Shown here one piece after another: positions 1 through 10,307 of a stretch of 64,000 nt of DNA. Source of the stretch: Pezicula radicicola (Eukaryota > Ascomycota > Leotiomycetes > Helotiales > Dermateaceae). Under the pieces are notes generated by a model, which was not told the origin of the DNA, searched no databases, and worked only from the letters and a program-made list of their open reading frames with translations. Location: positions 4,591 to 68,590 of the forward strand of contig PDUO01000118.1 of assembly GCA_003008705.1 (NCBI GenBank), given 5' to 3'. Each line of letters starts with the position of its first letter. Within the stretch, counting starts at the first letter, position 1. The position numbers were made by a program, and so were the translations under genes.

Positions 1-1248
1 GGCAGATTAGGGCGCAAGGTTCCTGGATCTGTAGAGTCTGGTTTTGTATCTTTTAAAGGCATATTGGTGGTTTTATTAAGAAAAGTATATGAAACTCATG
101 GTGTTGTCAAGTTTTGATGGGGTTGAATCACGTGATGCAATTACAGGGGTTTGGCGCTTTGGCGGGCTATGGGATAGACCACTCGGTAGCCATTGGTCGA
201 AAAGTCCTCGATATATTTATGAACACGCACACACCAGGAGATTCACAATTGGCCTGTGCGACCGAATAGAAACCGATCTTTTTTGCAGACAAATGCCGGC
301 GGCAAAGGTAAATCTGGTACAGAACAGTAACACTTCACGTGTACGACGTACAATGAAACAGTATCCGAAAAGTCCAAATTGCCAGTAGACTTTGATAGGT
401 AGAATTCACCTGCAAACAAGGAATATAAAATGGAGTATAAATGCAAGCAGTGATAGACAAGGCCACGTCCTATGCTCGTGTAGTACGACTCGTCTGCGCC
501 TTGCAACTTGGAAGGTGTCAATTCAAGCTTTTTGATCCGGCACGGATCCCCTAGGTAGATAGTGCGTAATCGCTATAGTCGAGTGCGCTACTGCTTCCAC
601 CCTATGACTGATTGTCTATAAAACCTTAAATTTAGGCGACTGCGTCCAAGTCGTTTCATCGGAGGTGACAGGAATCAACAATTGTATTTTGTATTCAATT
701 TAGGGTGTAAATTCTTGCGCAGCTAGAATTCGGAAGAATCCTCGTATGTATATAGAATAATTACATATTAAAAGCCCATTACTGAAGTACATAACATCTA
801 CAAATTAAGTCCCGACCATCCAGAAAACGACTTGAATAAAAGGGCAATCTACTCGTATTGAAAATCATAACAGTACAGTTCAATCAAAAATTAGGAGAAG
901 CCTCCTTACACGAGAATGCAAGACTAAGCATCAAAGATCGCCAAAGATATTCAAAAGCGGATATGTAACTCCACCAACTATATGATATTCCAGAGTAGGG
1001 CATACAACGACTAGACGTGTGGCTAGAGGTGCTATGTCTTGAGCTTTCATACGGACCATGAAATGTAGCCCTCAAAATCCGTCATTCTTGAAGACTTCAC
1101 TGGTTAATGGGCATTAGCCAAGACAATTGGCCTGTGGTCTGACTTAGACTAATTCTTCAATCCGTGAGGAAGCTGGGTATGAATAGATGGTTGGTTTTTG
1201 GATACTAGGAATACTTTATGTCATAGAACTAACGATACGAAAGTTATA
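1..1248. other. intergenic, no gene seen
   Basis: Only short, uncharacteristic frames on both strands, with no recognisable domain, tRNA or repeat. The right part is the 3' flank of the monooxygenase gene. The first bases could be the end of a gene outside the window, but nothing identifies one. Confidence 0.5.
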
Positions 1249-3213
1249 CTATACTGTCTTCACTATCTTTTTAAGAAACGTGACTACCTGCTGCGTGTTT
1301 TCCAACTCTGTGATCATCCCGACGACGCCGTCAGGGCGCACTACAATTAATGCTCCTGCTTGACTGCCCGCATGACCAATACCATATATCCTATATATAT
1401 CTATCGAGGCATTATGGAGGCTCATTTCCGCCTCATCCCTGATAGAACTAGGTAGGTCTATCCACTGAAACTCTGGTTCCATATTTGGCTGAAGAATTAT
1501 GGGCTGTATTAGACCTGGGGGGAACTTCTTGACAATGTTGTAACAAAGATCGTGCGCAACTTTTGTCGACAGCCCATCTTTGTCGCCAAAATCGTCACTC
1601 GCCAGCATCACAATAGTGAATCTTCCTTCAGATCTCAACTCATCATGCAGATCCCGCATATTTCCATCCGCGAATCTCTTGACTCTACAGTTCAACAACC
1701 TTCTCCCTGGCAAGATCACCCCATTAAGATGATCCTCACTTGTCCACGCCCTCTCCTTTTTGAAATCTGTTCTGTTTACACAAAGCCCCTCTCCATACTC
1801 AACACCACAACTAGTGCAGAACTGCTTCATCTCCGCCCATTTCTCCTCTCTAGTTCTCCCCTCCTGGTTCATGCTCTTATCAAACTCAATCAGTGCCCTT
1901 GCATTTGGCAGGCGTTCTTCTTCATAATTATCCAGTAATTCAGATCCTCCGTTCGAAGCATCAATACCGAATATAGTATATACAAGTTTCCAGGCTAGAT
2001 TGTAGGAATCTTGTATTGAGACGTTCATGCCTTGGCCCTGACGTGGAGAATGCGAGTGGCAGGCATCACCCACAATAAAGACTCGTGGGTGTGAGGTAGA
2101 GTCTTTCAGTGTGAAGGTCTTTGCAATACGTTGTGATATGGAGAACGCGGCCCACCACTGGACTCGAGTCCCCTTCTTAACCTCAAAGCGGAATGGTTGG
2201 AAGAGCTTAGCGGCCCGGTCAAGAATCAATGCTTCGGTGATTTGGCTACGATTTTCCTTGGTCTTTCGTCGTTGGCCTGCTGCTGATCCATTTGTAGTCA
2301 CGCCATTTTCTTGCTCGCTCTTGACCGTCATATCTAGATAAAGGCGGGTAAGATAGTCTCCATTGGGCAATCGCTCTCGAGGGACAATGAAGCCACCCAT
2401 CACACCCCCACTCCACTCGTTGCCCTTTTCAGTAGTATTGTTGATGCTACTTTGCCTCCTCACATCAGGGAAATCGGTATCAACCACAAGATCGATGACC
2501 CCCCAAAGTTCATCGGTCATATCTCCCTCCAACTCAACACCCATAAAGTCCCTCACAGTTGATTTCGCACCATCAGCACCAACAAGATACTTCGTTCTCA
2601 GCTCCTCCTTCACACCATCTCTTTCGATCTGTGCCAAAACTGGGAACTCCTTATCTCCATCCTTATCAATCCTCATCCCCACCAACTTCGACCCATAGTG
2701 CACATCACTCCCACGATACCTCAACAAATCATCCCGAAACACCCTCTCGATCTGCCCCTGATGCAAGGTAACAAGCTGCTCATACCTCGCTGGCGCCATC
2801 ATAAACGGCACACACATCTTTCTGATTAAAACGTCCGGGTTACTCCTTTCTCTCGTCCATAATGTAGTCTCCGCAAACGGTGTTCCATTTCGACGGATCG
2901 TAGACTCCAGACCTAGCTGTCCGAGAATCTCAAGACTACGCGCGTTGAGTCCGTCAGCGTTACCAACGAGCGTTTGGTGTGGACGAGAGTCAATGCAAAA
3001 AACTGAGGCGGAAGAGAGACCGTAGCGCGTGAGGAGTATGGTTAGCATGAGGCCAGAAGGGCCAGCGCCAACAATAAGGACTTCATAGCGCTTTTCACGC
3101 GGCAATGGGGAGGGTGAAGGAAGTGGAGTGAAACGAGGGAGGGGTGCAGCATGTGTAAATGTTGTATCAAGCCCATCTTGCTGCGACCATTCAGCGACGA
3201 GAGTTGCTGGCAT
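1249..3213 (-). CDS. FAD-dependent aromatic monooxygenase (phenol 2-monooxygenase family)
   Basis: Single-exon flavoprotein hydroxylase of about 654 residues, the usual length for fungal phenol 2-monooxygenase-type enzymes, which hydroxylate phenolic substrates using NAD(P)H and O2. Seen: an N-terminal Rossmann motif VGAGPSG near residue 47, the DG motif YLVGADGAKSTVRDFMG near residue 210, and the GD motif VFIVGDACHSHSPRQGQGMN near residue 385, where FAD ribityl contacts lie. The C-terminal 180 residues fit the thioredoxin-like domain of the family and include a GHAGSQAGALIVVRPDG motif. The frame extends five codons upstream to a TTG, but the first ATG (MPATLVAEW) is the sensible start. No breaks are seen. 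Substrate is unknown. The neighbours are sugar-use genes, so no pathway is implied. Confidence 0.88.
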   Translation of the reverse strand: MPATLVAEWSQQDGLDTTFTHAAPLPRFTPLPSPSPLPREKRYEVLIVGAGPSGLMLTILLTRYGLSSASVFCIDSRPHQTLVGNADGLNARSLEILGQLGLESTIRRNGTPFAETTLWTRERSNPDVLIRKMCVPFMMAPARYEQLVTLHQGQIERVFRDDLLRYRGSDVHYGSKLVGMRIDKDGDKEFPVLAQIERDGVKEELRTKYLVGADGAKSTVRDFMGVELEGDMTDELWGVIDLVVDTDFPDVRRQSSINNTTEKGNEWSGGVMGGFIVPRERLPNGDYLTRLYLDMTVKSEQENGVTTNGSAAGQRRKTKENRSQITEALILDRAAKLFQPFRFEVKKGTRVQWWAAFSISQRIAKTFTLKDSTSHPRVFIVGDACHSHSPRQGQGMNVSIQDSYNLAWKLVYTIFGIDASNGGSELLDNYEEERLPNARALIEFDKSMNQEGRTREEKWAEMKQFCTSCGVEYGEGLCVNRTDFKKERAWTSEDHLNGVILPGRRLLNCRVKRFADGNMRDLHDELRSEGRFTIVMLASDDFGDKDGLSTKVAHDLCYNIVKKFPPGLIQPIILQPNMEPEFQWIDLPSSIRDEAEMSLHNASIDIYRIYGIGHAGSQAGALIVVRPDGVVGMITELENTQQVVTFLKKIVKTV

Positions 3214-3834
3214 GATTGAGACTATCAAGGTTGGTTGACGTGTAGTTACTACTTACAATCTAGACGACAACAGGAGAATAAAAGGAAGATGGATGGGATG
3301 AAATTCTTGAGTACATATGTTTTCTGATATACATGAGAGGGGTACAATGCGGGCAGAGTCATATTCGTAGTGCTTATTCTCGGAAGTGGGTGTCTAATCA
3401 ATATATGCACATATGATTGGTGATGATGCAATATACGATGACATATACCTACATGCGCTTCCTAATCTTTAGATTAAGTACCGAATACCGAGCGTAAAGG
3501 GTTTGTCTTTAATTGAAGAATATAAATCATACCAATTGTCTTTCGTACCCCTTGAGTTATTTAATCACTTGCCTACCCCCTCTCTACCCCCTCCGCGAAG
3601 TAACATTAAGCGTTCCCTAGTTAGGCATCTCTTATAAGTATATTATATAGGTATAAATTCTAAACATTAAGTAGACAGGTAAGAAATTAGCTAATTAGTA
3701 ATACTATATAAATAGACTTTACTACTAATATCCTTATAGAATGTTATATTTTATAATTGCCCACTATAAATGCCCTATGGTTATAGTGACCCTTAGTAGT
3801 CTCTAGTCCCCTATAACTATAAATACTACTTTTA
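3214..3834. other. AT-rich intergenic tract
   Basis: About 600 bases without a supported gene. The right half is strongly AT-rich with runs such as TATATTATATAGG and CTATAACTATAAATACT, the composition expected of a RIP-altered repeat. It abuts the point where the downstream sugar-transporter homology stops, so it may be the remnant of the insertion that truncated that gene. Confidence 0.5.
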
Positions 3835-4378
3835 ACCCTGGCACGCTCTTTAGGATGACTGAGTTCGGTGATAAGAACCGGTGCCCCCATTTGAGCTATT
3901 GAACAACTGAAGCCTAAAATTATTTCCCCGCCAATGTATACATTCAAGGTCTTTGCAAACACTTCCATCAGGGCAGCACTAATAATTAAAACTGCTCCAA
4001 TAGCGGTAGGTAATCGACGGCCAAAATAATCCCCAATCCAATTTAAAAACAGAAGCGCGACGACACCGCCCGATTCCAGTGGAAGCGCTGAAGAATCCAA
4101 GTGTGGAGCCAATGTGATATCCAAAGCTACTCTGCCACTTAGGTAGGAGTTGCATTGCATTGGTCATGGACTGGAAATTTGAATCAGTAAAATATGTGTT
4201 AATGGAGAGCAGGCTAGAGACCTACACCATCAAATCCGGATGCCAGACTTGAAAGAAAAGTTGAGGTGAGTAAGAAATAAAGTAGAATTCCATTCTTACG
4301 CTTCCAGAATGGAGGTACAGTATCCAAGTTAATTGCGGACGAGATGTGTTCCGTTGCATGTGCAGCTGAAGGGGCCAT
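3835..4378 (-). pseudogene. truncated, frameshifted MFS hexose/sugar transporter (5' part only)
   Basis: N-terminal third of a fungal sugar porter (major facilitator superfamily). Exon 1 runs from ATG at 4378 to 4226 (MAPSAAHATEH...) and ends in the TM1 signature LASGFDG. A 55-nt intron (4225-4171, donor GTAGG, acceptor CAG) joins in phase to SMTNAMQLLPKWQSSFG, as in hexose transporters. Near 4064-4072 the frame shifts by one base (one extra or two missing). Homology then resumes with WIGDYFGRRLPTAIGAVL, the conserved D-x(2)-GRR loop, and ends after the SHPKERARV-like loop. The remaining nine or so transmembrane segments are absent and AT-rich sequence follows. It probably once imported a sugar next to the xylosidase gene. 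Confidence 0.75.
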
Positions 4379-5187
4379 GGCAAGAGGTGTTGTTCTGTAA
4401 TATCGGGGAAAGGAAAACAGCGCAGTCTAAAGGGCCGTGAAAGTTGCATCTGAGGCCTACGAGAAACAGCAAAGGCACAGGTGTCATCAATACACTTTTG
4501 TAAAAGCAGATCAGATTCTGTTGCTCTAGATTCCAAGCCCAAAAACACTCAACCTCGGGGAATTGTGGGGTTACTGGGGTACCTGGGACTGTGGGGCCTT
4601 TGGGGTCGTTCATTGAATTCAGGCTGAAAATTATGACGGTGATGGGCATAAGGTCAATATTTCGCCACGGAAGAGCGGAGAATTACTGAATAGGTGATTG
4701 ACGCAGTCACCCGCCACTAAGCTTTATGACCGGGAAAGAAATGGACACAAGTCAGAGGCTGCTTTGGAACTGTCTAAGTGAGAAAGATGTTTCGAGTAAA
4801 TGACTATCTAAACCTTCAATTTGTTTGTTTGCAGCAGCGTGTGCACTATAAAGAGGACAGTCACCCTTTTCTGCTGGTCACTGTTTAAACCCCTTTTCTC
4901 GGTAGCCGAGTCTCGGTTAAACCCGCTTCTGAAGAAAGGAGACAGGAGAAAACAGAACAGAATGCATAGGATAAAAGTTTCAAGACAAAACAGGGTGTTT
5001 CGGGATCCATTAAGATTATTTGCAAACTCTCAGGCACAAGTACTCCTAGGACTTTGTAAATACTACATGCTGGCAAAGATTGGTCTATTCAAAGCTTCCG
5101 ATCAATGTATTCTATGCAGAATGGAACATCTTCTTATAACTCTGGTCTCCCCAAGACACCAAGGTGAGTCGGATTTCCCTTACGGAT
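4379..5187. other. intergenic, no gene seen
   Basis: Contains a 150-codon plus-strand frame at 4821-5273, but it has no recognisable motif and a low-complexity composition, and it overlaps the end of the xylosidase frame. Nothing else is visible. Confidence 0.4.
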
Positions 5188-6786
5188 TTATTGCGCGAAG
5201 CCTTCAAAAGACACCATTATTCCTTTGCCATCTCCGCTTCCATTGGCAAATATCCCGAATATCGTGCCAGTGAAGTCCCGTGCAGTCATCTCCATTGCAT
5301 CTATTGATCCAAGAGAGCACCAATTGCCAGCTGTAGCTCCACGAATCCGGCATTGAAACTCATAGGACTCCAATGTAGTAAGTATCTGGAAGGAAATACA
5401 ATTTGCTCGCTCCGAAGGCTGTCATATCATCCTTGGATGACCTTTGACCTTATTAGTAACAGAGAAGCAAACTTCAGATGTGTTGTAGTCGAAGAATATT
5501 TCCGCATGACGGAAGTCATCTTTGTATACTGTTAAACCAGCTCTAATGGGTTTCCCTAACTTGCTGGCTTCTAGTACCAGGTCTGCACTTACGTTGCACT
5601 TAAGAGAACGTTGCCGCCTTCCTAGAAAAGAGCTCGTGCCTCGTGTTGCTGAGAGGTCAGTACTACTTGTTCGGATAGAGAATGAATAGTTATCGCCCGA
5701 ACACTGGTAGTCGTCCATAACAGGCTGTCTGATATAGACATGCTCCATGCGAGAATCTTCTTTCTTGCTTGAAGCCAAACTTGAGTTAATTTGCCTTTCA
5801 AAGTGCATCTTGGGATGTTGTATCTCTGGCCATCCATTGACTGGCCAGATGACAGGTGTTAAAAAACTCTCTCTGCCCAGGGGTGACCGACCGCCATTGT
5901 CACGAACTCCAAGGACCGCCGCCCACCAAAGTCCTTCGGCATCTTGAAACAGCTCCCCATGCCCAGTGTTCTGTATGTACTCGTTCGAGCCATCCGCGGT
6001 TAGTATCGGGTTATTTGCGTATGATTCGTATGGACCCCATACATTCCTCGCGCGTGCCACAGAAAGCATATGATGCTCAAATGTCCCACCCTCCGCGATC
6101 ATAAGATAGTACCATCCGTCTTTCTTATAGATATGTGGGCCCTCAGAATCATATCTTGCAAAGCCTCTCCATATTTCTTTCACTTCTGAAATAGGCTGCC
6201 CGGTTTTAATGTCGACCTCAAATTGCTTGATTGTGCAAGAAGGCTGTTTCAGCCGATCAAGTCTCCATGATCCTTGGATGTAGGCACGATCATCCTCATC
6301 GAAGAATATGCTCGGGTCAATGCCATTGAAGTCAAAAAAAATTGGGTCGCTCCATGAATTGGACCAGATGTCTTGCGTGGTGATGTAGAAGTTTTGGGTA
6401 TTAAAATCCATACCGTCACTGGAGCAATTGGTACAAATGATATAGAAAGTGCCATGATGGTAACGTATTGTTGGTGCAAACAAACCGGCTGTCGCTATCA
6501 TGGTCTCGCCAGTATCCAGGGGAAATGCATGAGTGGTGGCTTCAGCAAGATTGATCTGCTCAATACGATTAATAGCATTTCCTGTCGCGGTGATTAGCAC
6601 TCGGAAACGGTGGGAAAGCACAGGAATTGTACCGATCAAGGCCCAGGACTGCAAGTCTGTAGATGCATAGATGGGGAGACCAGGAAACAAATGGAAAGAC
6701 GATGTTGTCAGAAAGAAGGTGCCATTCACCAAAACTACAGATGGGTCAGGCGCAAAACCGGGGATAATGGGGTTTTTATACAGCAT
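5188..6786 (-). pseudogene. GH43 beta-xylosidase interrupted by one in-frame TGA
   Basis: Glycoside hydrolase family 43 enzyme acting on xylo-oligosaccharides, apparently intracellular because no signal peptide is present. The frame starts at ATG with NPIIPGFAPDPSV, which carries the general base (Asp14). The pKa-modulating Asp157 sits in NGIDPSIFFDEDD and the general acid Glu215 in YDSEGPHIY. The five-bladed propeller is followed by the beta-xylosidase C2 sandwich domain. A TGA at 5422-5424 stops translation at codon 455, but the same frame continues open for 78 more codons to a TAA at 5188-5190. That gives about 532 residues, near the normal length of this subfamily. No convincing donor/acceptor pair removes the TGA, so a nonsense mutation (CGA or TGG origin) is likeliest. 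A sequencing error or a truncated but active enzyme remain possible. Confidence 0.75.
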
Positions 6787-7145
6787 TGAGAAATGGAAGA
6801 CGAGCTGTGTATTGCTGGGACGTAGTTGCGTTGCGTTGGGATAATTACAGACACGAATACTGATAATCGATTATGTGAAGAGAACAAGAACAGCCGTTGA
6901 GGTCTGCCGTCCACCAGTCCACTCTCTCATACACCCCTCACTTTCCTTGCGACTATGTACATATTCCGTATCCCTTGGATCCGAGATTCGCTCCCCCATA
7001 CTATACTCCGTAATTCTCCACGGAAAATCACACATAAAGTTGATACTCGCACAATCAACCAACCGCCAACCACCAACAAGTTCAATTGTTACTTCCCTAT
7101 GTCCTCCACATCCACATCCACATCCACTGCGCATACACCATCCCT
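6787..7145. promoter_or_regulatory. divergent intergenic region between xylosidase and regulator
   Basis: The xylosidase reads left and the MHR regulator reads right, so this stretch should hold both promoters, if the regulator still starts here. A (CCACAT)n-like microsatellite of about four units lies at about 7107-7130, just before the region where the regulator's DNA-binding domain would be expected. No specific operator was identified. Confidence 0.35.
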
Positions 7146-8857
7146 TCCAAGAAGCGTGGTCCCAAATTCCGATTAGCGACCAGGAGGCATTGAACTCTCG
7201 AACCACCATTGATCTCTTCTGCTGCGCAAGATTTTCAAAGGACGCCTATTTCTCACTCGTCGTCACCTACTCTGGCCGACACCCCAACTGGGCCCCATGC
7301 TTCCCCTGTCTCCCATTCTCCGAACTCAATTCCGTTAGCCCACAGCTGGAATCCAGGCATGGTACTAGTTGCAGACACTTCAGTCGGTAGGCCAGGTCTT
7401 GTCGATAATATCTTCAACATCTATGACCGTCTACTGTCTTCAATAGATACAGCTATCCCGGACTCCTCAATCGACGCCGTTGTAAGTGAGTGCATCGATC
7501 TCTACATGCAGTTTTTATTTCCTATAATGCCAATCATGCATGAGCCAAGTCTCCGCGGGAACGTTACTCTTCTATCGGCTGAGGTCATTTCGATACGAGG
7601 CACTCTATCAAACAGATGGCCAGGGGCGAATCATCACCGAACTGCGGATGTTGAACTTCCAGCTCTCCAATTCTTTACACTATTAACAGCACTTTGTGCT
7701 GAGGCAGCCTGTATATTACCTCCAAAGATCTTTGCAAAAGGCCCAGCAATTGCAGATCACTTTCTCGAAGCCTCTCGTAATCTTCTTAGTCTCTACCACG
7801 ATAGAGATATCGAACAGCCTCACTCCAGCTCTCTTGTGGTTCGCTACTTCCATTCCAATTGTACACATGCCGCTGGGAAGATCCAATTGTCGTGGTACCT
7901 ACTTGGGGAGACAATCAAGTTGGCACAAGAGATGAGACTACACGACGAATCCTCGTTGGAAGGCCTCGATTCCGTTGAGGCTCAGCTCCGGAGGAATGTG
8001 TTCTGGCAACTATACACCGGAGACAAGTCGGCGGCCCTGCTGGATAACCGCCCATTTACCCTGCATGAATTCAATCTCAATACTAAGATTTCCCTCTCTT
8101 ATACGTCCCAGCAGAATACTTCACTATTAGATGTTACCCGAGAACACAATGCTGAGCCATTCGAGAGTTGCATTATGACAGGCTTTAATTTGTGTCAGCG
8201 ACTATGGAGCTTGGCTTCAGACCTGCTCCTCAATCTGAGAATGTTCCAACCTTTTTCTTTGCACCTGCTGGCGACACCAAATCTAACAGAAGAGCAGAGA
8301 ACTGCTCTCATGGATGCCTATGTGCAGTATATGAGTCTCTTGGACGATATGCCTACGTGGCTTCGACATCCAGAAAATGATGCCCAATACCTGAACAATA
8401 GTAACCGGCAATATCAAACATTTTGTTTTTGGATCCAGCGCATTAATTTGCAGGTCTCCTTCCAGTGTTTGAGGCTCATAATCCTCCAGAAATGCGTCGA
8501 TCTTGGGCTGTCAAGCCTCCTTGGAATTAGCAGTGAACCCCTCATGGTGGCATTAAGGAAGACAGAAATCGCTCAGGACATGCTCAACATGATTTGCGAG
8601 GCACCCTTCGAGTCCTTGCTGGTCAATGGCGAGCCATGCGTAATGGAACGCTCTATGACTTTCACCCTCTATTAGATAGTAGTGAATACCTGCTAACTAT
8701 CGAGCAGGTTGAGAAGATAAGGCAGATCGGAGCTAGCTTATTAGAGATCACACAGAATATCGATAACTCTCGCATTGCAGCCCGTGCCCGCTCCGATTTC
8801 TCGGTCTTGCTTGATATTCTGGCAAGACTCAATTCGAAAGCTACAGATGCATTGTAA
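7146..8857 (+). pseudogene. fungal-specific transcription factor, MHR domain present, zinc cluster missing
   Basis: The body from about 7400 carries the fungal transcription-factor middle homology region: FLFPIMPIMHEPSL, then FFTLLTALCAEA, then a SWYLLGETIKLAQEMRLHDE helix. An intron at 8640-8707 (donor GTAATG, branch GCTAAC, acceptor CAG) joins VNGEPC to VEKIRQIGASLLEI in phase and ends the protein at 8857. Upstream, the same frame reads CAYTIPSKKRGPKFR at 7134-7178, which looks like the tail of a Zn2Cys6 cluster plus linker, but no preceding cysteines are found. An in-frame TGA at 7191-7193 separates the two parts. The first in-frame ATG after it is 7359. The gene is either nonfunctional or a DNA-binding-domain-less product. 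Placement suggests a local regulator of xylan or xylose use. Confidence 0.6.
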
Positions 8858-9231
8858 AATTTATGCTAAAGATGGCTAATAATCTTGTCAGGACTAATAC
8901 GTAAGTATAAGTCGGCTTAATGAGCCAATACGTGTGACTCAAGTGACATAGCTAGGAGCAAGCTGCGATACCCATGGGACTAAAAATAACGAATGAAGAG
9001 CTCTTGAAGTTACTCCGATTAAGTAATTATATTCAATGAAGCAAAGTAACATCTCCTCGCCCTCGGCTATAGCACCAGCAAAACAAAAAGCAGACTACCG
9101 TATATTACCCATCGAACACAATCTCCCTACAAAAATTGTCAACTGCGAAATCCCATTCCGACTCCCCTACAAATCATCTTGTGTGGTATCATTTTTTTTG
9201 TCTTTATCATAGCGCACCTGCAAACAAAACC
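8858..9231. other. intergenic, no gene seen
   Basis: 3' flanks of two convergent genes, the regulator on the left and the small protein on the right. No feature is recognised. Confidence 0.5.
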
Positions 9232-9541
9232 TCAATATCTTCCGGCACGCTCCCAGCGCTGTTCCCAGTTCACAATAGCGTCTGCTCCATCCGTTCTAGT
9301 TGTTTGCAAGCCGAGTGGAACGCGCTCAAAGTTCTGGTCTCGATTCAGGTACATCTGGATATTTGATTGGCCACCTGGTACATGTGCTAGTGTGCGTTGT
9401 GTGAGTTGAGGTTGCTGAGTTGTGGAGGTGTGGTTTGTTGCGGCACCATGTTGTGATGTGCTAAGAAAACTGAATCAGTGAGTAATTCATAAGGGGTTCT
9501 GCTGACATGTGAACTTACTTCTGAGTAGAGAAGTTCGGCAT
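9232..9541 (-). CDS. small two-exon protein, 83 aa, unknown function
   Basis: Exon 1 is only 23 nt (9541-9519, MPNFSTQ plus a split codon). A 58-nt intron (9518-9461, donor GTAAGT, acceptor TTCTTAG) joins in exact phase to exon 2 (9460-9232). The product has a Gln/Thr/His-rich N-terminal half and a well-ordered second half with the motifs YLNRDQNFERVPLGLQTTR and DAIVNWEQRWERAGRY. The consensus splice sites and the sharp coding character of exon 2 argue for a real gene, although it is too short and split to stand out as an open frame. No domain is recognised, and there is no signal peptide or membrane segment. Confidence 0.6.
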
Positions 9542-10307
9542 CTTTGCAGTGTTCAGAAGCGAGGTACTTCAAAAGTTGTTCAGTTCGGATATGGAGATTG
9601 ACTGTCCGGATATCGTTTCAAACCTATTTACTTCGCTGGGGCTATGCTGATGTGGTTGTGCTTGAAGAGTGTGGTTCTTCTACTTATACCCAAAAATTCT
9701 ACCGTGAAGATATGAGATCAAGGCATATAATATTAATTCCCGAGCTAAAAATATTATAAGGCCCTTTATCATCTTGCCCGGTAAATCTGACGATTGTTAG
9801 CGAAGCTATTTCTGGGCGAGCTCGGCGCCATAAGTCCTTGACATGATTCAATCCTTGAGGAATAAGGTAACTAACTACCTTGCGGATGGAATTCCTCAAG
9901 AACTCAATTCCTTCTTGACCATGCCGTCCTGCATGTAGCTCGGTGGTGGTCCGCATCGCTTTCTTTGGGTTTCATCACCTACTCAAAGGAGTTGCAGAGA
10001 GATAGACTAGACAGTCACGCTCTCGCAAATATTGCATATATTCCATGATTGGAAAGAGGAGACTTCGGACACTAAAATTTGTGAAATCGGAATAGGCTAG
10101 AAAAGACTCGGAAGCAGGACATGGCCCTGCTTGATATGAGCAAGATTCTGTAGTCTTGGATGGAGTTCTGAGAGACAAGAGTGACCACAATTGAGAGACA
10201 GTATAGTGCATCAGGTGATGAAGTTGGGAATCTCATTAAAGTGCTTATGACTAACGCCCGCTGAAATCTCAAAGACACAAGCATAAAGGTTTTGAATGAG
10301 TATAATC
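9542..10307. other. intergenic, no gene seen
   Basis: Short frames on the minus strand lack motifs. The region includes the promoter of the small protein and the 3' flank of the C2H2 gene. An extra 3' exon of the C2H2 gene cannot be excluded, because its last codons contain a GGTATC that could act as a donor. Confidence 0.4.

Noticed and set aside
4821..5273. 150-codon plus-strand frame
   Set aside because: No motif, overlaps the xylosidase read-through tail on the other strand, and reads as translated spacer.
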